DNA from: Lunularia cruciata | Taxonomy: Eukaryota; Streptophyta; Marchantiopsida; Lunulariales; Lunulariaceae | Assembly (NCBI GenBank): GCA_948567375.1 | Contig: OX419761.1 | Span: forward strand, 53,074,501 to 53,138,500 | Direction of reading: 5' to 3' | DNA length: 64,000 nt | Shown: in pieces, positions 12,603-25,100 of the stretch | Position numbering within the stretch: the stretch's first letter is position 1 | Layout: each line of letters opens with the position of its first letter | Translations under genes and position numbers: made by a program | Notes under the pieces: model-generated | Told to the model about the DNA's origin: nothing | The model's database searches: none | What the model saw: the letters and a program-made list of their open reading frames with translations, nothing else

Positions 12603-15600
12603 GATTAAGCCAAAACCCCAAGCGTGGCATAACTTAGACGTAGTTGCACCTTAGCTGTTGCATTAATATAAATATTGGGTCAACCAAAACCCAAGGAGTT
12701 GGTCAACAAAAATATGCCCATGTTGGACATAACTTGCTTGTGGTTGCACCTCAACTCTTCATCACACTGTAGATATTGTTGTGGTTTTACATCAACTCTA
12801 GCTCCCACTATAGCAATGAATGTAATGCAATACCAAGCTATCAAGGTGCAATTAATTACTGGTTCTAGCTAGAATCTTTTTGTAGCACTTTCTTTGCTTT
12901 CTTTAAGACATCAATGACATTTCTGCCATATTTTGGGCTTTGAGGAAGGAGTCTACAAGATTGAGGCCACTCAAAGATTGCTTAGTATCAATGAGGATTT
13001 ATCATTGAAATAATTGAAGCATCCTACTTTACTCTCTCAAAATAGTGTATGCTGATCTATGATTATTCTTCTTGGAATATTGATGGGCAGAGAGCTTCAA
13101 TGCAAATACCACATGATCAATAATGGAAGACTCCAAATTCTCAACATCAAACCTAATAAATGTTGTGCATGGAAAAATTAATTCCTTCACCAAGTAAGAT
13201 TTCTTTAGATGGGATGAGGATGGTGGTTGATAGATTAGCATTCTCTCACTATAGGTTTCTTGGAACATCCACATGATGGATATAGAGATATTAAGACTCT
13301 TCCATATTGTTGCTTGGATGGGAAGGTTTAAAGGTTCCTAAGCTTGTAAAAATGAATATTGTAGTCAAATTCACTTATTTTTGTTGAGCTATCAAAAAAT
13401 ATAGAGAATTTTGTAGACATGAAGATGATAATGATAGACTGGAGCAATGGTAGATACCAATATATTAAGTTGTTTTCATAAACAATTAAATATCTCAATG
13501 TAGATGAACATATGCATAAGTATGACCTCAATTTATCATGATCATCATGTTATAATTTTTGAAACATTCAGGATGGCAATCATTGAGAGCACTTCACATT
13601 GTCAATTTTCAGATGGAATGCATGACTCCATCACCTCCATCCAATATGTTATTAATTTTCAAAACAAAGAACTTTAAATGATCATGAGTTGCTTGAATTA
13701 CATGGCTAGAAGTTCATGGTATTAAGCTTGATTGAAGTGCAGATAAGTCAATTAACTTCACACCTAACTAAGAACTAGGGTCAAAAGGTTCAAAGGATTA
13801 CTTATCTTGAACCATAATCATTTGAAGTATGCATCACTAAGCGTGTATGTATCCATTTTCTATCCTTTATTTTGTATTCAATCATCTAGTTTGTTGTTGG
13901 TGAAAAACACATTCAAGTAAACCATAAACATTGGTATCCAATCTAACTTGAAGTTATTGTGTAGAGTTGCTTAGTACATGGAGACTTAGTGGGTGTTCAA
14001 AGAAGAAATGTTCTCTAAGCTCAATTGTACAATTGAACTAGATTCATGATTTGAAGCTAAGAAATTCTAAGTCTCTACTTGGGGTGAATCAAAACAAATA
14101 TGCAATTATGTATACATCCTTACTCTCAATCTTTGAATCATTTGGTTTGTTGTGGGTAAATATTGCATTCAATTGAATTATATAGACCGGCATTGAAACA
14201 AGCATAGTGAATATATGTTGAATCTAATTTTTTTTTGCAGAACTCATATGTATCTATTTCCTACACTGTCTTTATTTTTGATTAGATGGTGTTCTATTAG
14301 CAAATATTGCATTCAATTTAGTAGGTTTAAATAGGAATTGTTCTGAAAGAAAAGGAATTTTTCATTTTTAGACAAGTGCACATAAGTCAGTTTTTGAAGG
14401 AAGGTAAGCATCAATGAGGATTTATCAATGAGATGATTGAAGCAAGTTTCCTACAATTAGCCTAAGTGAGGATTTATTGATGAGATAATTTAAGCAAATG
14501 TCAACTATTAGCTTTTAACTATATATAGTTCTAGTTCATTAACTTATTTGCACTTCAATAGATTCATTTTACTAGAACATATGAAATTTCAAATCCTTGA
14601 AGTTTGTTGAGCACTAATGTTTCAACACATTGTGAGTAGGAATGACCATGATATTTGACCTTTCAACCACTTGGATTTTCAACATTTAAATGTATGTTCA
14701 CTAAGTTTGTTTCAATGCCGGTTTATATTATTCAAGTAAATGCAATATTTACCCATAACAAACCAAATAATTTAAAGACTGAGAGTAAGGATGGATACAT
14801 AGCTACATAGTGGTTTTGATTCACCCCAAGTAGAAACTTAGAATTTCTTAGCTTCAAACCATCAAGCACATTGGAGCTTAAGTACATTTCCCATTTGAAC
14901 ATCCACTAAGTCTCCATGTACTAAGAAAATCTACACAATAACTTCAAGTTTGATTGGATGACAATGTTTATGGTTAGTTGAATGCATTTTTCACCAGCAA
15001 CAAACTAGATGGTTGAATACAAAGCCAAAGGATAGCAAATGGATACATATAAGATTAGTAATTTTATTCTAAATGTTTTTGGTTCAAGGTATTGCATCAA
15101 TAATCCTTTGAACCTTTTGATCGCAGTTCTCAAGTAGGTGTGAAGTTAGCTAACTTATCTGCACTTCAATCAAAGCTTAATACCATGAACATCTAGCCAT
15201 GTAACATGAGCAACTCATGATCATTTGAAGTTCTTTATTTTTCATGTTAATAATATACCAAGAGAGGTAAAGGAACCATGCACTCCATCTAGAAATTGAC
15301 AATGTATAGTGCTCTCAAAAATGCCATCCTAAATGTTTCAAAAATTATCAACAAGATTATCATGATAAATTGAAGCCACATTCATGCAAATGTTCATATA
15401 CATTGACGTATTTAATTGTATATAGAAAAAATTACTCTATTGGTATATATTCTTGCTCTACTCTATGAATATCATATTCACATCCATACCAATCTCTATA
15501 TCTTTCAATTGTCCAACAACAATAAGTGAAGTTAACTACAATATTCATTTTCAAAAGTTTAGAAACCTTTGGACCTTTTCATCAATTGAGAATACAAAAG

Positions 15601-16483
15601 AGTCATAATATCTTTGTATCCATCACAAGGATGTTCCAAGAGGGATGTAGTGAGTGAGGCTATAGTCTACCAACTTCCTTCCTCAACCCATCTAAAAGAA
15701 ATCCTACATGTTGAAGGAATTATTATTTCCATATAACATGTGTTGGAATTGGTGTCAAGAATTTGGAGTCTCTCATTATTGATCTCACAATATTTGCATT
15801 GAAACTCTATGCACATCAACATTTCAAGAAGAATCAACTTAGATCTACGTACCTTGCTTCAATAAGGTAGAGAGCTAAACCTTGCTTCTTTTATCTCATT
15901 GATAATAACCAATTTCTGAGAAACCTTGATCATATTTGCACTGAAACTCTATGCACATCAACATTCCAAGAAGAATCAACATATATATTTGTACCTTGCT
16001 TCTATTATCTCATCAATAAATCATCATTGATAATAACTAATTTCTGAAGAATCAACATACATATACGTACCTTGCTTCAATAAGGTAGAGAGCTAAACCT
16101 TGCTTCTATTATCTCATCAATAAATCATCATTGATAATAACTAATTTCTGAGAAACCTTTATCATGTAGGCTTTTTCTTCAAAGCCAAAAATATAGCAAA
16201 AATGGCATTGATGTCTAAAAGAAATCAATGAAAGCACACCAAAAAAATTATAGACAAAATCAATAATCAATTGCATCTCAATAGGTTGGTATTGCATTAC
16301 ATGCATTGCTTTGGTAGGGGCTAGAGTTGAGGTGCAACTGTGTGCAGGTTATGTCCACTACAAGCAGGTTTTGGTAGACCAACAGTTTGGGGTTTTTGTT
16401 GACCCCATCTTTATATTACCTCAATAGCTGATGTGGAACCATGTCTAGGTTAAGTCATGCTTGGGGTTTTGGCTGATCCAATG
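12603..16483. repeat. Giant imperfect fold-back (inverted repeat) of about 3.9 kb
   Basis: The left arm (12603 to about 14450) and right arm (about 14455-16483) are reverse complements with divergence. Three anchors were checked: GCCAAAACCCCAAGC near 12610 pairs with GCTTGGGGTTTTGGC near 16462; GACTCCAAATTCTC near 13128 pairs with GAATTTGGAGTCTC near 15760; ACCGGCATTGAAAC near 14186 pairs with TTTCAATGCCGGT near 14711. The arms keep the same order through the whole length. The right arm is longer because a ~115 bp unit is tandemly repeated at about 15790-16160. No coding region is seen, and I found no clear target duplication. Confidence 0.8.
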
Positions 16484-18559
16484 GTTCAGAATATTGAAAT
16501 GAAAAATTAAATTTAAGGGGAATGGTTTGATGTTTATGGTTTAGAGTAAATAAGAATGATCAGTTTGGAACAAAAAAGAGAGGATCAGTTTGCACATCTA
16601 GAGCTTGAAATCTTTCATTTGAGATTATTCTTGACAAAATAGAGTTGATTGTAAGATAAATTGGTAAGTGATATAAAGATGCCTCACTGATCTTAAAAGT
16701 ATTCAATGGGATGTATATATGTGTACAACAAAAATAGAATCTCTTCTCACTAAAGGGTACTATTGCCATCCCTCCTACCGAATATATCCTTGGAAGAGCT
16801 TATTTACAAGATATAATAACTTCAATATCATTTTGCTTATGGTTTGTCTCTCTCTAGAGACTTTGTGCACTTTCTTTCTGTTTACTTGTAAGCAACCTTC
16901 TGTTTATTCTTTATATTCTTCTTACCAGTTCTTAAGTGAAAAGAACTCATTTAATCTGTGTTCTCTTGGAAATACTCCCACCTCAGAAATTTATTAACCA
17001 TATTTGAACTACAATAGTAAGATATGAGAAGAATCATTGCAATTGTAAAATTATATAGATAAAAATCATTCTATTGAATCTCATTTTGTTATAAGGGGTT
17101 CTATAAGCTTCCTCCTTTATGTGATTTCCCTACGTGATACGATTCTAGAGACTTTAAAGAGATTGATCTATGTCAAAGGATAAAATGAATATGTATAAAC
17201 TCAAACCTTGTCCTTCGATATTCACTATTGGAGTATTTCATATTCCCATTAAATAACAGAAAAAATGCGATATTTTTATGCAAGACGAATGACATATGTT
17301 TCATTTTCCTTGTGAAATGAACCATTAATTTTGATTTTTTAAAAGTGAATTTGTATTTTTTTCAAAAAAATATTAAGGTAAATCTTAAGATTTTATGTAA
17401 TTAACCTTCCTTACTACCATAAGCACAACAAAATGTGTTCTTCTTCTAATCCCTTCTATTCTAAGAGTGTATGTTGATGATGATTGCTTTTTGATCGATC
17501 AAATATTTTCCTATATATATGTTCTCATTTGGAAAGATCCGCTCAATGCTTTATGATGTAGCCTTTTGATCTCCTTGCAACTTTACCTAACCTCTCATTA
17601 TATAAATGTAGGAATTCCCCGAGAGGTTATTAGATTCCTTCTTCGCACTTTATCACTAAAACTGTATTCCTTGAAGTGAAATATAAGAGAATTAAATCTT
17701 TCGTGGGCTTTATTCTAATGGAAAGTACGATCATTTGGAGCTATTCTTGTATACATTCGGACTTAGTTTAGTAAGGAACATAGCCAAGTATTTTCTACGA
17801 CATCGAACAAAGACGTCGAACGTTATCATGGATTTAACATCCTGATGGCCGTGTCTCCCGTGGGATTGAGAGGTGGAAATAAATACATGCACCTTGCTTT
17901 CTTCACGTCAATAGAGGATGTGACAACAGGAGAAAGAGAAGAAAAAACGAAACTGCCATTTCTCGATTACCAACGATCACATGGGAATTGACCTTTCTCA
18001 CCAAAATTGCTTGACTCCATGCGGACTCATTCCAGATGTAACCAGATCACTATATTGATTATTATGAGTGAATCATCAATAAGCTACAACATAAGAACTC
18101 ACCATTAGAACTCAAATAAAGATCCAGAAAGGTCCCCACGAAGATCTTTCCACTAAGAGGAAAAACAAGAGAACAAAAGTATATGCAATGAGAAAATAAA
18201 GGCCTTAAGGTAGAGTTGAACTTCTTGATTGGAATGATATGCATGCAAACACCATTATCACTGGTCCGAAATTAGAATATTACTCCCTAAGCCTAGAGGT
18301 TGAAAGATTGGGTTGTCATGTTGACTGTGTGCTTGAGTCACACGAATTTTACTTTAGTGTCTCCCGGTCTGTCAATCATTAGAATAATTTCTCTACATTC
18401 CCATCCAGCATTGGAAAGGAATTATATACGAGAACATGGATTTTGAAACATCAGTGCAGCGTTTTATATCCCCGATAACTAGCCACGTTTCTCATGGCAA
18501 CGTCATATAGTTGAACCCCTCTCGTGGACAAAAAGATATAACTTTCATGAGCTGGGATA
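16484..18559. other. AT-rich non-coding DNA, nothing recognised
   Basis: Only short chance ORFs occur here, and none has a recognisable motif. I saw no repeat shared with other parts of the window. Confidence 0.4.
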
Positions 18560-18780
18560 TATGAGAGGAAGAAAGGCGATCGCGTAGGAAAAGCGAAGGA
18601 TGGGAAGACCCCATCAACCCGTACAAGAGAGAGAAAAAAAGATATATTAAGTGCAAATTTCTCATATCGATTCTATTGGAGCTTAGCCCCATAGACCTAT
18701 TTTGTCTCACCCTTGTACGGCTTGATGATCTTCCTATCCTTCCTTCGTGTTTTCAACGCGGTCGCCCTTTTCCTCATAAT
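18560..18780. repeat. Small fold-back repeat (MITE-like hairpin)
   Basis: The left arm (about 18571-18645, GGCGATCGCGTAGGAAAAG onward) pairs with the right arm (about 18680-18770, ending AACGCGGTCGCC). Shared wording is GAAGGATGGGAAGA, CATCAACCCGTACAAG and GAGACAAAA. A further half copy is at 19161-19262. Arm pairing is imperfect. No transposase is nearby, and no target duplication was identified. Confidence 0.6.
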
Positions 18781-18869
18781 TGTAATTTATGATACTTTCT
18801 CTCTTTCAAGATTTTAGTGTCCGTTGTACTTTGATCAAGGGTACTTGCTTACTAGGAACATAAACTTCG

Positions 18870-19034
18870 ATGAAAAAGAATGCTGATTGGACGTACAGCT
18901 TTGATGTAAGTCCCCATGGGAGGAAACATGAGCATGAATGCTTTAATGGCAAAGACTATCTTGTACTATTGTTTTGTCATCCATTCAGTAGGGATGGTTA
19001 CTTTGAAGCTGCCGGGCAGCCATTTGAATTCTAA
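18870..19034 (+). CDS. Small unrecognised ORF, 54 residues (possible exon or gene fragment)
   Basis: From the ATG at 18870 the frame stays open to TAA at 19032-19034. The composition looks more protein-like than the surrounding chance ORFs: it contains WTYSFDVSPHGRKHEHECF, then KDYLVLLFCHPFSRDGYFEA. A GTAAGT lies inside the frame at 18908, so a splice donor is also conceivable. It sits between the two copies of the 18.6/19.2 kb repeat. I do not recognise the family, and it may be chance or a captured gene fragment. Confidence 0.2.
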   Translation: MKKNADWTYSFDVSPHGRKHEHECFNGKDYLVLLFCHPFSRDGYFEAAGQPFEF

Positions 19035-19160
19035 ATTATATCTCTAGAATTGGGTGTTCAAGGGGATTTGCTTCTTACGGGGAATAACGTAAATTTAGTT
19101 TTTTAATATTACGTCACATGTGGTTCGTTCACACGTTTACATTTTGTACCACGTTTTAAG

Positions 19161-19262
19161 TAAAAAGGCGACCGCGTAGGAAAGATGAAGGATGGGAAGA
19201 CCCCATCAAGCCGTACAAGGGAGAGACAAAAAAGGTAACATGGGGCTAAGCCCCAATAGAGT
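19161..19262. repeat. Half copy of the 18.6 kb hairpin repeat
   Basis: It shares GGCGACCGCGTAGGAAAG, GAAGGATGGGAAGACCCCAT, AGCCGTACAAGG and GGGGCTAAGCCCCAATAG with the fold-back at 18560-18780, in the orientation of its left arm. The other half is missing here. Confidence 0.6.
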
Positions 19263-19590
19263 CTGTATGAGAAATCTGCACTACCACACCTAAGATATCC
19301 GAGCTATGCAAATCGTACGGTCTACACACAACTGGTCTACACACAACTGGAGCATCCGAAGAAACATCATCTAATGTGATTGCTCTCCTATGGATTGCAC
19401 CAGCCACTGCCCTTTGTAGAGCAATGGACACATACTGTCTAAAGTAAGCTACAAAGTATGAGAGTGAGAGTGGTACCCCTGACCCCTAACATGATAAGCT
19501 CTCGCGCACTCCCTGACAAATGTATCAAATGCCGTGTCCATCGCTCCATATAACTCCAAGGCTAGAGGAACAAAGAGGTGAAGGCACTCA
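19240..19590 (-). mobile_element. Fragment of a reverse-transcriptase-bearing retroelement
   Basis: The minus strand reads AMDTAFDTFVRECARAYHV (about 19480-19540) followed by RQYVSIALQRAVAGAIHRR. Wording of this kind occurs downstream of the RT domain in a retroelement family I remember from green-plant genomes. The element at 27.25-29.1 kb seems to belong to the same family. A short direct repeat (CTACACACAACTGG twice, 19321-19350) lies inside. Only a fragment is present and the family call is tentative. Confidence 0.35.
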
Positions 19591-22039
19591 AAAATATTAA
19601 GTAGCAAGTACCATTCTCAATTGTTTGAATTTATGTCGGGCCTTTTTGCATGCTCCTTTTTGCATGCTCGTCTTGTGAATCTAGTTTTGTATATCCGCGA
19701 TAAAACATAGCCAAACAAGGCAAATGAGGCGTATATCTTCCTTGTATCGATTATCTGTGCGGAACAACAGAACTCCGTGTGGTAAAAATTAATCAGCCCA
19801 CCGAATTTACAAAATAACAATAATAATATATTTATCTCCTCATTATCTCATTCACAAGATTTAAGGATGGGAAATCAGAAGATTATGGCAGTAAGTCATG
19901 TTTATCATTATAGTATGATTTGCATATCTGAAAAGAAGCAGTAAATAGAACAGAAACGAAATTTTTGAAGTATCGAATCAAAATCGAGCCTAGTATACTG
20001 AAGCTCATAAACTTTGCTCTTCGGAAAGAGACCAGGCACATATGGTGGTGGTGTTGACAGGGTACTGTATACTGTAGTACATGAGACTACTGCAGTAGAC
20101 GGGCACGTCAACTGGGTCAGTGAGTCAGTCATGAGTCAAGCAGAATCGTTCGGCACGTAGTAGAGACGTGGAAGCTCCTCAGCATTCCTCCAGGCTTCCT
20201 CCTCTCTGATTTCCTGAAGCTGCAATGAAAGGGGTTACCATGCCTTGACACGTCGAAATATAACTTTGGCTGGACAACGTGTCGCCCACCTGGCGTAGAT
20301 CCCATCTATAGCCAAGAACCCGACCGAGGTAAACTGAAGTCAGATTTGGGAACAGCTACTCTGCTGTTGGCCTCAGAAGCAATATCAAGAAGCGTTCTTG
20401 TAGAACAAGACCTTCTCAATACAAGGCAGTTCGTTAGAACTGGTCCTAGGGTCCCCTCCTGTTGAGAGTTCCTTGCGTTTCCCGACTCTGGCGGATTCAG
20501 GAGGTCACGCCAGAAACCTGGAGCCGGTCATCCCGTTACTTCCAGGTCCACCGCTTACACAGGCGGTCCAAGTTCATTTGCAAACCACATGAGCCCTGCC
20601 AGTGTACTATCATCATTCAAATGGAAGTTCTATTCACGAATCCCGGAGCACCGTGGAAAGTTTAAAAATACACTAATAACTACACAAACGGAAAATTCTG
20701 GTATTTCTGCAGTAAATTCTAGTATACTTTATTCGTCTTGTTAGAAGTTCGGCTCCTGTAGTCCTTTATGCATTCCCGCCTGGTTGCTTCCTCGAGTTGG
20801 AAACTGGAAACTAGGGGATCGATGGTCCCACTCCACGAAATGATAAGGTAATAATGATGGATGAAAGTATTCGTTATTGGGTGACGAGTAGATATTAAAA
20901 AGTAGATTCAAGGGCGTAAAAGAGCTAGAAGCTTGTGCCTGAGCTGGCTACTCTAGAGTAATATTCTATGATATTAATCCCTTCCGTTGCAATATCCCTT
21001 TCTTTGTTCTCCACACTTTTTCTTGGCCCTCATCTTCCCTTCTTACCTACGTGGAATCTGTTGGAAATCATTTTCTGGTCGTAGATATGGATCTTTTGCG
21101 TTCTGCCAATATTAGGTACAAAACAGAAGTGTATTATCGGCGTGGGGTCTACTGAAAGAAGGAAGGAAGTAGAGGCTTTTGAGTGGGGTTGGGTTAAGTT
21201 GACTGCTGTGCTCAGGATCCTGTTTCACTTTGGGCGTACCGAAACCTACTACCGATGAGTCCTTCCCGGTAGATTTTCTTCAGATCCCGGTAAAGTCGAA
21301 AACCTGGGGTACAGAATAAATACTCCATCACCGGGTCTGTCCGAGCATCAGCTCGGCTGGATTGATGCTTGATTATGAAAATCATCTTCGCCTGTTTAGA
21401 AGCAATGCTTTATACTAAACCTTCTCGATTGATTCTGGAAATTAAAGGAAAAGAAGAGAACGTTTTGGTATAATTTCCTAGTCATGTTTCCTCCGCCATA
21501 TAATGCCTACATGTGTCCAAAATTTCAAAATCAGTGGAACACTTATACGACTGCCTGGGTTCGCGTTGATTCAACTCTAAGTTTAACCCCACCTAACCTG
21601 AGTTAATCTCTGTTCGGGAAGATACCCTTGATGAGCTGTTAAATCTTCAGCCGATGACATTTTCGTGAAATTTTGACTTGCCTGACCATTCTCCTAACTC
21701 ACCGGCTTCATCGAGATTCCTCATCGCCTTCCCACCCAATTTTCCCGGGATCTCTCCTCGCACTAACTACTTTATCTCACACGGGTTAACTTAACCGGGG
21801 AACTAGAAAACAGCACGGCATCAATGGTTTTACTTTCACTGATGTTAGACCAGTCTGGTCACAGTTACACAGTTAGGCAAGTTGGAGGATCTCCTGTTGC
21901 CCGTACGCAGTAGCGTGTTCTTATAGAGTACGACAGACAGTGCCACACGGTGCAGTAAGTGCAACGAGGTAATTGCTGGGAGAAGAGGCGCCTGCCTGCA
22001 AGAAGACGCAGAAGGGGAAGACTGAACAGAGTGGTAGAA
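19591..22039. promoter_or_regulatory. Upstream region of the LPEAT2-like gene
   Basis: No TE wording or coding exon was recognised. Base composition becomes more balanced toward 22 kb. The promoter of the acyltransferase gene must lie in the right-hand part of this stretch, but I cannot place a TATA box or start site with confidence. A small hairpin (CCACCGCTTACACAGGCGG at about 20549) is present. Confidence 0.35.
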
Positions 22040-22120
22040 ATGAGAAGAAGAGATGATCAGAAGAACAGCACAAGAGGAGGAGAAGACGACGAGGAGGAGG
22101 AGGAGGCGCAGAAATCTTAA
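22040..22120 (+). CDS. Candidate upstream ORF (26 residues) in the LPEAT2 leader
   Basis: ATG at 22040-22042, stop TAA at 22118-22120, 78 bp before the main ATG. It encodes a charged peptide with a run of five Glu from a GAG repeat. The leader from about 22000 to 22197 is almost purely purine on the plus strand. If transcription starts upstream of 22040, this ORF would be translated first and could dampen the main ORF. The start site is unknown, so this is an inference. Confidence 0.3.
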   Translation: MRRRDDQKNSTRGGEDDEEEEEAQKS

Positions 22121-22197
22121 AGCAGCAGAAGAGGTAGGGATAGTAGAAGGAGAAGCGAAGAGGAGAAGAGAGGAGAGGAGGGAAGAGGAGGAGGAGG

Positions 22198-25100
22198 ATG
22201 AATTCAGAGGAAGATGACACCGGACAAGAGGGGTTGGAAGCGCTTGGGAGAGTGCCGAGTTTGGAGGCAGTAGTGCCATTCAATCCGTTCAAGAATGATA
22301 CGAGAGAGTGGGGGGTGGTGGAGGTGGTGAAGACGGGGCTGCTGTTGCCCTTGTTTCTGCTCAGAGCTATTTTATGGATAACCTCGTTGATGCTGGGATT
22401 TTTGGTAGTGAAGCTGGCGCTGATCGGCGCCAAGGATGTGTTGAAAAAACCTTTCCCGGGATGGAGGCGCCCCTTGTTATTTCCCGTCAGGTTTTTCGCG
22501 AGAGTGCTTCTGTTTGCGTGTGGATTTCAGTGGATTCATATCAAGGGCAAGCCCGCGCCTCGAGATCAGGCGCCGATTATCATCAGCAACCATGTGACTT
22601 TTGTGGATCCCGTGTTTATTTTTTTCCGTCACCTGCCGGTTATTGTCACGGCGAAAGAAAATTTGTCGTTGCCAATTGCAGGAGCTATTATGAAGGCAAT
22701 GCAAGTTATCTCCGTGAACCGAGTTTCTCAGGACTCGAGACGCCACGCATCTGGTGAAATCAAACGAAGAGCCATGTGCAATGACTGGAGTCACGTTATG
22801 TTGTTTCCTGAGGCCACCACCACCAACGGCAAAGCGCTGGTTAGTTTCAAAGCGGGGGCTTTTACACCAGGGTATGCTGTGCAGCCCATGGTTATCCGCT
22901 ACCCTCATGTGAACGTAGATCCGTCCTGGGTTGGAGAGGGCCCCCCGGTGTATACGCTTCTGTTCCGCCTCATGACTCAATTTCATAATTATATGGAGGT
23001 AAGAGAGAGATCTCTTCACTTGTTCTCGTTTTGCTATTTTGAATGGTTAACTTGGTGCCTGTGATAGCACTGCACGCTTTTCGCATGGAACAAGTGCTCT
23101 CACCGTTCCGCTCGTCGCAATCGTACCTTGGAACTTGGATGTGAACTTTAATTGTAGATACTGGAATTACCGGAATACTTTTCCATGATTTGAAGATGCA
23201 AAAAGATCTGAACGACGCAATTGAGGGAATCTCAACCTTAGCGGCAGTAATCACCTAACCTGTACTTTCCACGAAATCAATATCTGGTTTTCAACCGGGG
23301 AGAAATTGATTGTTGCGAAAGCATGTGGCAGGTGGTTATCGAAGCTCAGATTTGCAACCAGTATGTAGATCAACTGTACATAGCGGCAAGAGTTATTCGC
23401 TCTGCACGGATGCATATCGTCAGTTCAATTTTTAGCTGACATCCTTGTTTCGCATGTCGCAAACTGCGTTTCTGTTGGTCCACCTTTATTCCTTGGAAGA
23501 CTTTTAGTGGCGATCGGCTACTCCTTTACTCAAATCCATATCTGCTTGAAGCAAATGATTTTGCGCCTAGTGCCAAATCACATTTTTAATCAGAGAGACA
23601 ATTCTTGTTCCGGGTATCAAGACTGTCAAGAGGTTCTGAGCTTTGAGTCAGGGATTCTTTGCCAGGATTGATTTTAAAGCGTTAAGTGCACATATGGTGA
23701 TACTCAAACGGATGGAGGAGGATTTCGTTAGAGCTTGTGTTCCCAATGACGTAGTAGGTGGCCTCGTGTAGAGAGCATTATTCGAGCTACTTTTCGATTA
23801 TTTAACGGTCAGGAAGTAGAACATACATGACTTTCCTACCGTTAGAGTCCCTGTAATTTGATAACTGCATTCTGATTCTTGCTTTGACAAATCGAAAATG
23901 GCAAAGCATATGAAATTTCGTGGCCAAGGAAAGCGCGAGAGGCTTATATTCAAAAGAGGGACAAGCTTTGACTTTTGCTCGCACTTACGAAGTGAGGGAT
24001 AAATATGGGGTGATTTACGTGCTATCTGCTTGCTAGGTGGAGTACTTGCCCATCATCAAACCTACTTTCACAGAACAGAAGAATCCGCGACTTTTTACAG
24101 AGCGAGTGCGGGTTACCATGGCTAAAGCTCTCAATGTGATGGTAACGGACCATAGTTATGAAGATGCCGCTCTAGCAACGGAAGCCGCGAAACGAGAAGT
24201 GGACAGTGGGCCTATTCTTCTGGAATTTACAAAGTTTGAGAGATTATTCCACCTCAGTAGCAAGGATGCCAAACACTTTTTCACAAAGTTCCGCGCTTTG
24301 GGTTGCGGAAGAAGGTATGTCGAATGTTGGACGTACGGTTGTGTAGATTATACGTTTAGCTTGGATCGGATGCGGTTTTTATCTTGCGTGAACGTTAAGT
24401 TTGTCGTTTACATGGAAATAATTTGGAAGTTATCAACCTGTTAGCATTAGAACTATAAACGACACTGGCTCCCGCTCTTTTGGGGATTACATTTTCAACG
24501 TCGGATTAAGCACTCGAGAGCTTGAACTGCAGTATGCCGCGGGCATGCAACAATTTTTCCGACATTACCTGAGTTTCTGTTGATGTATAAGGGGTATCAA
24601 GTCGGAATCATGGAAGCTAAGCGCGATCCACTGTACTCAAGGATTAAAAATTTGTCATTTCTGTTCTTCAGGGGTATCGTGGTCTACGAAGATTTTGTGA
24701 AAGGTCTGGATCTCCCAGATTCGCCCTTACTTCGTCAACTCTTTCAATTCTTCGACCGGCAAGGTCATGGACATATCACTTTCTACCAGGTACGGGCCTT
24801 ACTCAATATCCATGTGCAAGCGGTTTTGAGGTGAAGTTCGTCCGCCTGAGGGCAGTTAATATTCACAACTCATTTCGTTTTTGCGGCCGTCTTCTCCTTG
24901 TCACGTAGGAACTTCTCCAGGCTCTGGACTTGGTTCTTCCTATTTGGTCAGGACTTTTGTTGCTGCGTTGCTTATGTAATAACTTCTGTGTACTGGGGAT
25001 GTCATGGACAGTATGCTTTCGGTCTCGCTTTTGTCATGAAGCATAAACATTTTTCGGAGGCATTAGAAGCTACTTTTAAGTACTGCGACGGAGACGGGGA

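Noticed and set aside
20450-20670. Possible tRNA or structured RNA in the GC-richer stretch
   Set aside because: No tRNA arms or conserved loops could be drawn. I found no tRNA, rRNA or snRNA anywhere in the window.
21845-22433. Minus-strand Ser/Leu-rich frames opposite the LPEAT2 leader
   Set aside because: They arise from the GA repeat of the leader and first exon; no start context or family wording.
22477-23019. Long open frame on the minus strand of acyltransferase exon 1
   Set aside because: It is the shadow of the real exon, with no motif of its own.
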